Of a DNA stretch of 64,000 nucleotides, positions 25,848-34,520 are shown one piece after another. Origin of the DNA: Lewinellaceae bacterium (GTDB lineage: Bacteria; Bacteroidota; Bacteroidia; Chitinophagales; Saprospiraceae); contig JACJYO010000009.1 in NCBI GenBank assembly GCA_020636075.1, positions 62,001 through 126,000 on the forward strand. The letters are read 5' to 3'. The notes beneath the pieces were generated by a model that was given only the letters and a program-made list of their open reading frames with translations, did not search any database and was not told where the DNA came from. The stretch's first letter is position 1; the number at the start of each line of letters is the position of its first letter. Position numbers and translations under genes: made by a program.

Positions 25848-26726
25848 ATGTTCACACAAGCACTGACCAACCCGAGAGGTATCAACGCCCAGGCGGCCTG
25901 GGATGCCCACTTTCAAGCTGCGCTGACAACCCTGCAGGCGGCAAATCCCGATGCGCTGGAGCAGGCCTTTGCGACCAGTATCACCGAATGGGAAACAGGT
26001 AGTGGCGGCCTGGCCACCGACCCTTCGTACCAGGCCATGGAGCGCTACTGCATCCGCCAAAACTATCTTTGGCAGATCTATGCCACAATCGAACAACTGG
26101 GGAAAGGCGATACCGTTAGCCGCACGATTTTCAATCGGGCTAAAGATGTTTTGGAAGAAACCCCGCCGGCTGCACAACCCGCCGACCAAAGTTTTCTGCA
26201 AGGCGACAACCTGATCCGTCGCACCCTGGAACACTTGCGGCAGGTGGCCCTATTCTACCCTGCTGCAATTCGGGCTGCCGGCGGTCTGGAAAGCGCCCAA
26301 TTACCACTCGAACCGTCTCCGGGATTTCAGGCACTGACGCTTTTGGCGCCGGATGCCGACCCGGCGCAGGCCGAAAAAACGCTTCAACGGCTTTGGGCCG
26401 ACAACGAGCGCGTGCGGGCCCTCCTGCTGGGCGCCGATGCTACCGCCGATAGCGCCGACATTCTGGACAACTGCATTTTCGATCCCGGTGCAGGGCTGGC
26501 TACCGGTCATGCACTTTGGGTGAAAAGTCATACCCTGCTCCGGTCTTCCATTTCAACCTGGCTTGGTGCGCAGATTCCCCATGATTATGCGACGGTGCGC
26601 TGCATTTTCATGTCGCCGCTGGGGAAGCCCAGTGGCCTGCTGAACCTGACCGACCCCTTTGATTTTACATCAGTTAGTTTAAAAATAGTGCAGGCTGCCC
26701 AGGCAGATGATGGAGGGAATAGTTGA
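25848..26726 (+). CDS. Unknown cytoplasmic protein
   Basis: 292 residues, no signal peptide or membrane span. Predicted from composition to be mostly alpha-helical, rich in Ala/Leu/Gln, with the opening MFTQALTNPRGINAQAAWDA and the C-terminal part TSVSLKIVQAAQADDGG. I recognise no domain. It has its own promoter-like element and is followed by the palindrome at 26797-26915 and a secreted unknown protein, with which it may or may not be functionally linked. Confidence 0.65.
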   Translation: MFTQALTNPRGINAQAAWDAHFQAALTTLQAANPDALEQAFATSITEWETGSGGLATDPSYQAMERYCIRQNYLWQIYATIEQLGKGDTVSRTIFNRAKDVLEETPPAAQPADQSFLQGDNLIRRTLEHLRQVALFYPAAIRAAGGLESAQLPLEPSPGFQALTLLAPDADPAQAEKTLQRLWADNERVRALLLGADATADSADILDNCIFDPGAGLATGHALWVKSHTLLRSSISTWLGAQIPHDYATVRCIFMSPLGKPSGLLNLTDPFDFTSVSLKIVQAAQADDGGNS

Positions 26727-26796
26727 CGACTCAATTCGTTTTTGCTTTTTCAGTGTAATAATTATGTTTAATCTTTTCTGTGGTATTCCGCTTTGT

Positions 26797-26915
26797 GTCA
26801 ACCCCACCCCCATCCCCTCCCCCCTAGGGAGGGGGGCTTGCTCTCACCCTAATTTTAGATTGAAATGAGGGCAGACACCCCTCCCCAGGGGGGAGGGGAT
26901 GGGGGTGGGGTTGAC
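26797..26915. repeat. Long G/C-rich palindrome with CCCCACCCCCATCCCC arms
   Basis: Left arm from 26797 and right arm ending 26915 (about 40 bases each) are strongly reverse-complementary; the inner segment pairs again (CCCTAATTT and GAAATGAGGG). A pyrimidine-rich left arm and purine-rich right arm make it strikingly strand-asymmetric. It lies between the two unknown genes. Confidence 0.85.
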
Positions 26916-26982
26916 TCGAGCCATGCCAAAATCCAGTCCCTAAGCCCAAAATTTACTCCACCCACCGCTGAATCCATTTTTT

Positions 26983-28740
26983 ATGAAAAAGGCCATCCGT
27001 TTTTGCCTGCATATCGCCAGCTTGTTTTTTGTAACAAGCGCGAGCGCTCAAATTTTACAAATTCAGGAAATTCCCCGCACGCAGCGCGATACAGTTCCCG
27101 TGGATGCTGTCGGTTTGCCCATTGTGGATATCAACAGTCAGCTGGCGATACGGCCCAATATTGTTGCTATTCGCGCGGCAGGCCGCGCACAATTTCCGCA
27201 GTATTTTCAACAGGATATTTTGACGGAAAAAGCCGCGCGCATCAATGATGCGCTGGCAAATCAAGACCGTATTTTAACCCTGACCAAACAAATGCTTTCC
27301 GGCCTGGATGTGCAAAAAGACCTGCTGAAAGAAGTGGAGGCTTACCTCCAGCGGGTGGCTGCCGATACCCTGCTTTCCGACGATTTTAATGTGTACACCG
27401 GCGAGTATTTCCAGCAGTTTCGCGGGGTACCCCGGGAGCAACGCCCCGATCGTTTTGTGTACAGCATCGAGCGCTTCAACGAACAGCTGGAAAAAATTGC
27501 CACCGATTTGCGCATTCTCAAACGCAGCAGCCAGATCGAGTTCAGCGTTGCGACCTGGCTGCGCGACCCTGCCGGTAGTACGCGCGTACACGTGGAAAAT
27601 TTCGACACCTTTGAAAACGGGGAGTTTTTCTCTGTACCCCGCTGGGTGACTACGCTTTCGGCTAATGACCGCCAGCAACTGCACCAGTACGGCCAACTGG
27701 CCCAAGGGCTCAACGAAGACGCATCCCAGGTGCTGGAAGCTTACAAAAATAAAATCATCGAGAGCTTTCCGTCGATCGACTGTGTGCAGACTATCCCGGC
27801 TGAAATGGACAGCGCCCTGCAGTCGGCAACCACCGACCTGCGCATTGTGCTGAACCAGTTTAAGGAAGGCGCTACTGACCAGGTAATTCCAACATTTGCA
27901 ACATTGCGGTCGGAGCTGCTGAACTGGCCGGCCACCCAAACACCCAATTGGAAGGGACGGCTGACTACGATGCTCGACCGCTTGAAAACTGTGTCGGATG
28001 GTTTTCAGGCATCCGTTGGCGATTCTGTCCTGCAGGCAAACCTGCATCTGATGAACGTACACGGCTGCCTGCAGCAAACCTTGGCCGATATCCAGCGCAT
28101 CCAGGATTTGGTGCAAAAATTCCCCTATACCTACCTGCACAAATTGCGGCAAAACTCTGAGGAATTGGCCGAGGAAATCCGGGCCTTCCGGCTTGACGAA
28201 ATCCCGCCGCTGGGCCTCATCGACCTGGAATACACCGGGCAACGCCGTTCCGGTGACGAGCTGCTCATCAAGGCCGTGTTCCGGCTGCCCAACGACACTA
28301 CGGAAAAGAAATCTACCGGCCATGCCATCGAAGCCCGGCGCATAAAAATGGTGCTGATCGGGGCGCACTCCGTCACCAAGATCGGCCTGATTATGGCCAA
28401 CTCATACACCCTGGATTCGCCGCCGGACACGCCCGAATTTCGCTTCGCCCCTTCGGCGGCGCTGTTGCTCAAGTTTGGCAGCCGCAAGTCGCACTTTTAC
28501 AACGATTTCCTCGATCTGGGCATCGGTTTGAACTCCGCCGCACCGGATTTTGACCTCGACGGCACGCCGGAATTTTCGGTAGGCCTGATCGGAACCGTTT
28601 TCCGGGATATCATTTCCGTAGGCTGGAACTGGAATTTCGGCCTCGACAAGCCCAATTATTTTATCGGCATTCATCTGCCGTTCAACCTGCCGGGTGTGCC
28701 GGTGAATACGATTCAGCGCAATCAGTTGCCGGAAGACTAG
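26983..28740 (+). CDS. Unknown large exported protein
   Basis: 585 residues. Signal peptide ends at about SASAQ (residue 23). Residues 25-430 are long helical stretches with few aromatic residues (LTKQMLSGLDVQKDLLKEVE, RFNEQLEKIATDLRILKRSS), suggesting coiled-coil or helical repeats; the last 150 residues switch to beta-rich sequence (LIDLEYTGQRRSGDELLIKA, ISVGWNWNFGLDKPNYFIGI) and end like an outer-membrane-associated barrel or sandwich. No family recognised. Flanked on both sides by long palindromes (26797-26915, 28744-28856). Confidence 0.7.
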   Translation: MKKAIRFCLHIASLFFVTSASAQILQIQEIPRTQRDTVPVDAVGLPIVDINSQLAIRPNIVAIRAAGRAQFPQYFQQDILTEKAARINDALANQDRILTLTKQMLSGLDVQKDLLKEVEAYLQRVAADTLLSDDFNVYTGEYFQQFRGVPREQRPDRFVYSIERFNEQLEKIATDLRILKRSSQIEFSVATWLRDPAGSTRVHVENFDTFENGEFFSVPRWVTTLSANDRQQLHQYGQLAQGLNEDASQVLEAYKNKIIESFPSIDCVQTIPAEMDSALQSATTDLRIVLNQFKEGATDQVIPTFATLRSELLNWPATQTPNWKGRLTTMLDRLKTVSDGFQASVGDSVLQANLHLMNVHGCLQQTLADIQRIQDLVQKFPYTYLHKLRQNSEELAEEIRAFRLDEIPPLGLIDLEYTGQRRSGDELLIKAVFRLPNDTTEKKSTGHAIEARRIKMVLIGAHSVTKIGLIMANSYTLDSPPDTPEFRFAPSAALLLKFGSRKSHFYNDFLDLGIGLNSAAPDFDLDGTPEFSVGLIGTVFRDIISVGWNWNFGLDKPNYFIGIHLPFNLPGVPVNTIQRNQLPED

Positions 28741-28743
28741 GGG

Positions 28744-28856
28744 GTTGGTTATTGGCTGTTGGCCTTTGGTTGTTACCAGCGTTTTGCAGTTTCACTTTTT
28801 GAATGCAGCCAAAAAGCAACGGCCAATAGCCAAATGCTAAAAGCCAATAGCCAGTA
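28744..28856. repeat. Imperfect palindrome of TTGGCTATTGGC-type units
   Basis: Left arm about 28744-28775 and right arm about 28816-28856, reverse-complementary with mismatches; the unit is an iterated TTGGCTNTTGGC. It ends 14 bases before a candidate promoter of the RND gene. Confidence 0.7.
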
Positions 28857-28869
28857 GTGCGGGTTTTTC

Positions 28870-28877
28870 TACTTTTG
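28870..28877 (+). promoter_or_regulatory. Candidate -7 element for the RND permease gene
   Basis: TACTTTTG matches TAnnTTTG and is 58 bases before the ATG at 28936. The position for a -33 TTG lies within the palindrome's right arm and has no clear match. Confidence 0.3.
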
Positions 28878-28935
28878 CGAGACTTTTCCGTTAACGGCTG
28901 GATACTGCTACCCACAGCCAACAGCAACCGCATAG

Positions 28936-31900
28936 ATGAATCTTACCGCCCTCTCGATCCGCCGCCCGTCGCTCATCATCGTCGTATTTGCCGTGCTGAC
29001 CTTCATGGGTGTAGCCAGTTACTTCAGTTTGCCGATTGAGTTGGTGCCCAAATTTGACCCGCCGGTGGTGACCATCATGACCGTTTACCCGGGCGCGTCG
29101 CCGGCGGAGGTGGAAAATGCCGTGGCCAAGCCTATCGAGGACGTGATTTCTTCGCTGGAAGGTATCGATCAGATTCAGATCGGGTCGAATGAAAACATCT
29201 GTTTTGTGGCGCTGGAAACACACCAGGATGTCGACATCGACAAAACGGTGCAGGAGTTGCAGCGCAAGATCAACCAGATTTTGCCCACCTTTCCAAAGGA
29301 AGTGCGGGCGCCGGTGATCAACAAGTTTGCCCTGTCCGAATTGCCTATCCTCCGGCTGGCTGCACGGGCCAATGTGGCGGGCTCCCAGTTTTACGATCTG
29401 GTAAACAACCGGGTGTTGCCTGAAATTGCACAGGTGAAAGGCGTGGCACAAGTCAGCATTTTGGGGGGTGAAGAGCGCGAAATCAAGATCAACATCAGCA
29501 GTGCCCGGCTGGAGCAGTACGGCTTGTCGCTGCTCCAGGTCACACAGGCCGTGCAAGCGGCTAACCTCGACTTCCCGACCGGAAAGGTGACAGGTTCAGA
29601 GACACAAATTCGTATCCGCCTGGCCGGAAAATTTCTGACGCTCGATGATATCCGGAACCTGGTGGTCGGCAAGTCGCGCTTCGGCTCCTCTATTTTTATA
29701 AAAGATATCGCCGAAGTGCAAGACGGGGTGAAAGATCCCGAAATCCTGTGCCGCTCCAACGGCCAGCCGGTGGTGGGCCTCGAAATCCGCAAGCAAAGCG
29801 ATGCGAATGCCGTGGAAATGGCCGACCAGGTGCTTGAAAAGCTATCGGCGCTGGAAAAAAGTTACAGCGCCGAGGGGTTGAATTTTCACGTGGTTGCCAA
29901 CACCAGCACATTCACCCGGCAAGCCACGGATGCCGTGGTGCACGACTTGTTTATCGCCGTCATTCTGGTGGCCCTGGTCATGCTCCTGTTTTTGCACAGC
30001 CTGCGCAATGCCGCCATTGTGCTGATCTCCATTCCGACCTCTATCGTCAGCACGTTTGTGATGATGAAAGTGATGGGCTATTCGCTCAACCTCATGTCCT
30101 TGCTGGGGCTTTCCCTGGCGATCGGTATTCTGGTCGACGACGCCATTGTGGTCATTGAAAATATTTACCGACACCTGGAAATGGGCAAAAACCGGGTGCA
30201 GGCCTCCTACGACGGGCGGCAGGAAATCGGCTTTACAGCCATCAGCATTACACTGGTCGATGTGGTGGTTTTTCTGCCGATCATTTTTACCATCGGTATG
30301 GTGCCCAATTTGCTGCGGCAGTTTTGTATGACGGTGCTGGTGTCTACCCTGATGTCGTTGCTCGTGTCGTTTACGCTGGTGCCCTGGCTGACCTCCCGCG
30401 TGGCTAAAGTGCACCGGTTTAAAGGCGGGAACATGGCCGGACGGCTGATACTTCGGTTTGAGGTTTTTCTGGACTGGCTGTCCGACGGTTTTGTAACCGG
30501 TTTGCGCTGGGTATTACAAAGTTGGAAGACAAAAGCCCTCACTTTGATTGCAGTTGCTGTGCTTACGTTTGGTTCTGTTTTGCTGATTACGGAGGGCTTT
30601 ATTGGAAATGCTTTTATCGATCCCGGTGAGCGTGGCGAATTTTTAATGGAAATTCAATTGCCGAAAAACGCCTCCTTGCTGCAAACCGATGCCGTGACCA
30701 AGCAGGTGGAAAACTGGCTGCGCAAACAACCGGATGTGGTCAATTCATTTACCACCGTTGGCACCACCGGAAAATCATTTGGCCTGAACGCGCCGTATGT
30801 CGCCGAAATCCTGGTGGTGCTCACCCCTTTTCACAACCCGCGCGAGGTGTCGACCGACATTTTTGCCCGCCAGGCCAAAGTGGAGCTGGAAGAACGTATT
30901 GCCGGCGCCCGGATCAGCGTATCGCCCATCGATATTTTGGGCCTGTCGTTTTCGCCGATTGAAGTGCGCCTGAACGGCCCCGATCTCGACAGCATCATCG
31001 CCATGTCGGATACCATTCAGAAAGTGATGGCTTCGGTACCGGGCTGCGTGGAGATCACGCCAAGTGTGGAAGCCGGTAACCCGGAAGTTCAGGTAGAAGT
31101 GAACCGCCAGCGCATGGCCGACTACGGCCTGACCATGGCTCAGGTTGGCCTTACCCTGCAAACGGCCTTCAGCGGAAACTCCGATGCCCGTTTTCGCGAT
31201 GGTGATTTTGAATACCCGATTCGCATTGCGCTTGATGCCTTTGACCGGCGCAGCGCCGAAGATATTCGCAATATTTCTTTTGTAAATCCGCTAGGGAGCA
31301 CTGTTTACCTGAAACAATTCGCCGAAGTGCGGGAGAGTTCGGCGCCTACGCGGCTGGAACGCCGCGACCGCCTGCCCTCCGTGCAGTTCTCCGCGCAGGT
31401 GATCGGCCGCCCTACGGGGACGGTTGCCCGCCAGGTGAAAGCCGAACTCGACAAGTTGCGCTTGCCCACGGGCTCCCATTTTCGCTATGGCGGTGATTTG
31501 CGCCGACAAGAGCAGGGGATCGGCAGCATGGGTTTTGCCTTGTGGACCTCCCTGGTGCTGGTTTATCTGATCATGGTAGCGCTGTATGACAACTGGATGT
31601 ATCCGTTTGTGGTGTTGCTTTCCATTCCGCTTTCAGTCATCGGCGCTTTTCTGGCCCTGGCACTGGCCGGTCAAAACCTGACGGTGTTTACCGGTCTGGG
31701 TTTACTCATGCTGATCGGTTTGGTGGGGAAAAATGCCATCCTGGTCGTCGACTTTGCCAATCATCTCAAACAACAGGGCGCCACCCTGACCCAGGCCTTG
31801 TTGCAAGCCACCAAAATGCGTTTCCGGCCGGTGCTTATGACGAACATTGCCATGGTGATCGGATTGTTGCCGCTGGCGCTGTCGACCAACGTGGGTTCGG

Positions 31901-32055
31901 CCTGGAAAGTTGGCCTCGCCTGGGCGGTGATCGGCGGCTTGTCGTCGTCGATGTTCCTTTCGCTGATTTTCGTGCCGGTGGTGTACAGTTTGTTCGACCG
32001 TTTGCTGGCGCGTTTTGGTTTGGATAAGAAACGGGTGGTTGAGTTTGTGGAGTAA
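28936..32055 (+). CDS. RND-family multidrug-efflux-type permease
   Basis: 1039 residues, full length for the family. Twelve spans with two large periplasmic loops. The N-terminal block RRPSLIIVVFAVLTFMGVAS, the VYPGASPAEVENAVAKPIED pore motif, and the span-4 proton-relay GILVDDAIVVIENIYRHLE near residue 405 (the DD pair) are visible, as is the C-terminal repeat's GLVGKNAILVVDFANHLKQQ. These are hallmarks of AcrB/MexB/HAE1-type pumps. The partners, a periplasmic adaptor and a TolC-like channel, are not adjacent in the window: upstream lies a palindrome and an unknown exported gene, downstream a bestrophin. Substrate unknown. Confidence 0.96.
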   Translation: MNLTALSIRRPSLIIVVFAVLTFMGVASYFSLPIELVPKFDPPVVTIMTVYPGASPAEVENAVAKPIEDVISSLEGIDQIQIGSNENICFVALETHQDVDIDKTVQELQRKINQILPTFPKEVRAPVINKFALSELPILRLAARANVAGSQFYDLVNNRVLPEIAQVKGVAQVSILGGEEREIKINISSARLEQYGLSLLQVTQAVQAANLDFPTGKVTGSETQIRIRLAGKFLTLDDIRNLVVGKSRFGSSIFIKDIAEVQDGVKDPEILCRSNGQPVVGLEIRKQSDANAVEMADQVLEKLSALEKSYSAEGLNFHVVANTSTFTRQATDAVVHDLFIAVILVALVMLLFLHSLRNAAIVLISIPTSIVSTFVMMKVMGYSLNLMSLLGLSLAIGILVDDAIVVIENIYRHLEMGKNRVQASYDGRQEIGFTAISITLVDVVVFLPIIFTIGMVPNLLRQFCMTVLVSTLMSLLVSFTLVPWLTSRVAKVHRFKGGNMAGRLILRFEVFLDWLSDGFVTGLRWVLQSWKTKALTLIAVAVLTFGSVLLITEGFIGNAFIDPGERGEFLMEIQLPKNASLLQTDAVTKQVENWLRKQPDVVNSFTTVGTTGKSFGLNAPYVAEILVVLTPFHNPREVSTDIFARQAKVELEERIAGARISVSPIDILGLSFSPIEVRLNGPDLDSIIAMSDTIQKVMASVPGCVEITPSVEAGNPEVQVEVNRQRMADYGLTMAQVGLTLQTAFSGNSDARFRDGDFEYPIRIALDAFDRRSAEDIRNISFVNPLGSTVYLKQFAEVRESSAPTRLERRDRLPSVQFSAQVIGRPTGTVARQVKAELDKLRLPTGSHFRYGGDLRRQEQGIGSMGFALWTSLVLVYLIMVALYDNWMYPFVVLLSIPLSVIGAFLALALAGQNLTVFTGLGLLMLIGLVGKNAILVVDFANHLKQQGATLTQALLQATKMRFRPVLMTNIAMVIGLLPLALSTNVGSAWKVGLAWAVIGGLSSSMFLSLIFVPVVYSLFDRLLARFGLDKKRVVEFVE

Positions 32056-32088
32056 AAATCCGCTAGTTTAGCCGTTAAAAAACTGCCC

Positions 32089-33129
32089 ATGTTTATCCAG
32101 AAGAACTTTACCCTTAAAACCATCATGAATTTTGCCGGCTTCCACCTGATATGGCTGATTGCCTGGGCTGTGTTGGTTACGCTTCTGCACGAGTTCACCC
32201 ATACGGAATGGTTGCATATTCCCTGGCTGCCCCTGTCCATCATCGCTACGGCAGTTGCTTTTTATATCGGTTTCAAAAATAACAGCGCGTACGACCGGCT
32301 TTGGGAGGCCCGGAAAATTTGGGGCGCTATCGTAAACAGCAGCCGCATGTGGGGGTCCAATGTGAAAAATTATGTAACCAATCAGTTTAATGATGCCACA
32401 CCGGTTTCGGATCAGGAACTCAAAGCCATACATCAAAATCTGTTGTATCGGCATATTGCCTGGCTGTACACCTTGCGCAGCCAGCTCCTCATCCCGGCGC
32501 CCTGGGAGCATATCAGCCAAAGCAAGCATATTCGCCAACAAACAGAACGGCGGCGCAAGCGATTCGGGATTGGCTTGTTCGACGACGGCCTGATCGAAGA
32601 CCAACTCAGCGCCCTGCTCGGCAATCAGGAAATGGATGCGGTCATCAATTATCAAAATACTGCTACGCAGCTGATTGACCGGCAAGGCCAGGTCCTGCGC
32701 GAACTGCGGGCAAAGAACCTGATCGACGATTTCCGGCACATGGAGCTTCAAAAAATTCTCAACGATTTTTACACGCAGCAGGGTCAATGCGAGCGTATCA
32801 AAAAATTTCCATTTCCCCGGCAATACGGCGGCGTAAGTGTCATTTTTGTCGGTGTCTTTATTTTTTTATTGCCCTTCGGACTGGTTTCAGAATTTGAAAA
32901 AATCGGCGCATACGGTGCCTGGCTTTCCGTGCCTTTTACGGCGCTTATCAGCTGGATTTATCTGGTCATGGAGTTGGTCGGCGATTACAGCGAAAACCCT
33001 TTTGAAGGCATGGGCAATGATATTCCAATGCTGGCGCTTTGCCGAACGATCGAGATCGATCTGCGTGAAATGCTGGGTGAAACGGAATTACCACCGGCGA
33101 TTGAAGCGAAGAATGGGGTGTTGATGTAG
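32089..33129 (+). CDS. Bestrophin family anion channel
   Basis: 346 residues. The motif FKNNSAYDRLWEARKIWGAI near residues 63-82 is the family signature; N-terminal spans at about 13-35 and 40-60 and later spans at about 250-268 and 280-300. It also has the C-terminal NPFEGMGNDIPMLALCRTIE block typical of prokaryotic bestrophins (YneE/RFP-TM family), which form pentameric ion channels. It is 33 bases after the RND gene and on the same strand, so co-transcription is plausible but no functional link is known. Confidence 0.93.
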   Translation: MFIQKNFTLKTIMNFAGFHLIWLIAWAVLVTLLHEFTHTEWLHIPWLPLSIIATAVAFYIGFKNNSAYDRLWEARKIWGAIVNSSRMWGSNVKNYVTNQFNDATPVSDQELKAIHQNLLYRHIAWLYTLRSQLLIPAPWEHISQSKHIRQQTERRRKRFGIGLFDDGLIEDQLSALLGNQEMDAVINYQNTATQLIDRQGQVLRELRAKNLIDDFRHMELQKILNDFYTQQGQCERIKKFPFPRQYGGVSVIFVGVFIFLLPFGLVSEFEKIGAYGAWLSVPFTALISWIYLVMELVGDYSENPFEGMGNDIPMLALCRTIEIDLREMLGETELPPAIEAKNGVLM

Positions 33130-33214
33130 TGCGGTGCAATTTGTCCGGGTTTTCGGCTCAGCATGAAAACCTGGACAAGCGAAATTACAGATCGTGTTTG
33201 CTTCAACGCCGTGT

Positions 33215-33778
33215 TTAATTTATTGCCAGGGGTGGGCCAACTACCTTCATATCGTGATTGGCAAAAGTTTCAGCAATTTCGGCCTTGGAGGGAGGTGTCG
33301 TCCAGCTGTCTGTTACGCTGAAAAAATGCTCCATTTTCCCGGCAGGCTGGTATGATACAATCATTTTGCCCTTTTCACTCAATTGAACAAAGGCATGCTG
33401 GACATTTCGGGGCAGAAAAATGGTATCACCTGCCTTAAGTGTATACCTGTCATTGCCAACCTGGAACAAATAGTCCCCATCCACAACATAAAACCATTCA
33501 TCCTGATTTGGATGAATATGCAAGGGCGGGCCACCTTTTGGTGTGAGCCCTGTTTGTTCAAAAACAGCCAGATCACCACCTGTATCGGAAGCGGAAATTT
33601 TTAAATCCAGTATATTTAATGTAACCCCTTTCATAGAATAGTGTTTGCCAAACCGGGTGGCACCGGCATCTACCTTGAATCCGGTACTTGCTCTTTCCTG
33701 CAATCTTTTTTTTAGATTGGAACATGCAGTCAGAAAGACGGTAGCAAAACCACTGAGCAAGAAAATTCTTCGTTTCAT
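33215..33778 (-). CDS. Cupin-domain lipoprotein
   Basis: 187 residues. Lipobox VFLTAC at about residues 14-19, preceded by MKRRIFLLSGF. A single cupin fold at about 70-150: metal-ligand motif 1 HIHPNQDEWFYVVDGDYLFQ (two His, Glu) and motif 2 FLPRNVQHAFVQ (third His). The metal-binding set HxH..E..H is complete. This is the quercetin-dioxygenase-like or general small-cupin type; an exported, lipid-anchored version is less usual. Divergent from lspA, 107 bases away. Confidence 0.83.
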   Translation of the reverse strand: MKRRIFLLSGFATVFLTACSNLKKRLQERASTGFKVDAGATRFGKHYSMKGVTLNILDLKISASDTGGDLAVFEQTGLTPKGGPPLHIHPNQDEWFYVVDGDYLFQVGNDRYTLKAGDTIFLPRNVQHAFVQLSEKGKMIVSYQPAGKMEHFFSVTDSWTTPPSKAEIAETFANHDMKVVGPPLAIN

Positions 33779-33885
33779 GAATGGTGTTTTTAGTCAAAAT
33801 AATCGATGGGTAATCTACGGCATATTTGAAGGCATGTGCCACCTTTGTGCAGGTATACTTTTTTGTTTGTACTGAAATTTTTAGA

Positions 33886-34383
33886 ATGAAATCACGTGTC
33901 AAAATATTCCTCTTCCTGGTAGTCACTTTTTCAGCCGTCGGTTGCGACCGCGTCACAAAAAACCTGGCCAAGGAGCACCTGGCTTTTCAGGAGCCCAAAT
34001 CGTACTTCGACGATTTCTTCCGGCTGGAGTATGCCGAGAACACCGGGGCTGCCATGAGTTTTGGCGCACACTGGCCAGATGCTACACGGTTTTGGTTGTT
34101 TCTGATATTGCCGGTGATGACCCTGCTATTGCTGCTGGCCTACTCGATATTGAACGCAACCCGGCTCAGCCGCATTCAAATGCTCGCGCTGGCGCTGATC
34201 TTTTCCGGAGGGCTGGGCAATCTGACCGACCGGTTTTTGTACGATAGTCGTGTACCCGACTTCATGATCCTGGGGTCCGGTAATTTGCGCACAGGTATAT
34301 TCAATGTGGCTGATGTGTGGATCACCGCGGGCGTGCTCGTGTTGTCGGCGCTTGCTCTTTTGGGAAAAAGCAGGGCCGGTTGA
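33886..34383 (+). CDS. lspA: Lipoprotein signal peptidase (signal peptidase II)
   Basis: 165 residues from the ATG at 33886, which fits the family length; the frame is open for 20 codons upstream. LspA cleaves prolipoproteins before the lipid-modified Cys in the inner membrane. Catalytic aspartates are in GGLGNLTDR (about residue 110) and FNVADVWI (about residue 140), with the conserved YAENTGAAMSFG near residue 50. Four membrane spans. The window also encodes several lipoproteins (for example 18135, 24773, 33215, 44141) that would be its substrates. Confidence 0.96.
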   Translation: MKSRVKIFLFLVVTFSAVGCDRVTKNLAKEHLAFQEPKSYFDDFFRLEYAENTGAAMSFGAHWPDATRFWLFLILPVMTLLLLLAYSILNATRLSRIQMLALALIFSGGLGNLTDRFLYDSRVPDFMILGSGNLRTGIFNVADVWITAGVLVLSALALLGKSRAG

Positions 34384-34520
34384 TCGCCATTAATGCGTGT
34401 TCTATCGAAAAATTGCTGACTCGCTCAACGGTGTAGGGGATGGAGTTGTTTCTTAGCAACCCCTTTCGAACCTACCCACGCCCGATGCTCTCAGCCCTAC
34501 GTCCTTAGCCCTCAGCGCTT

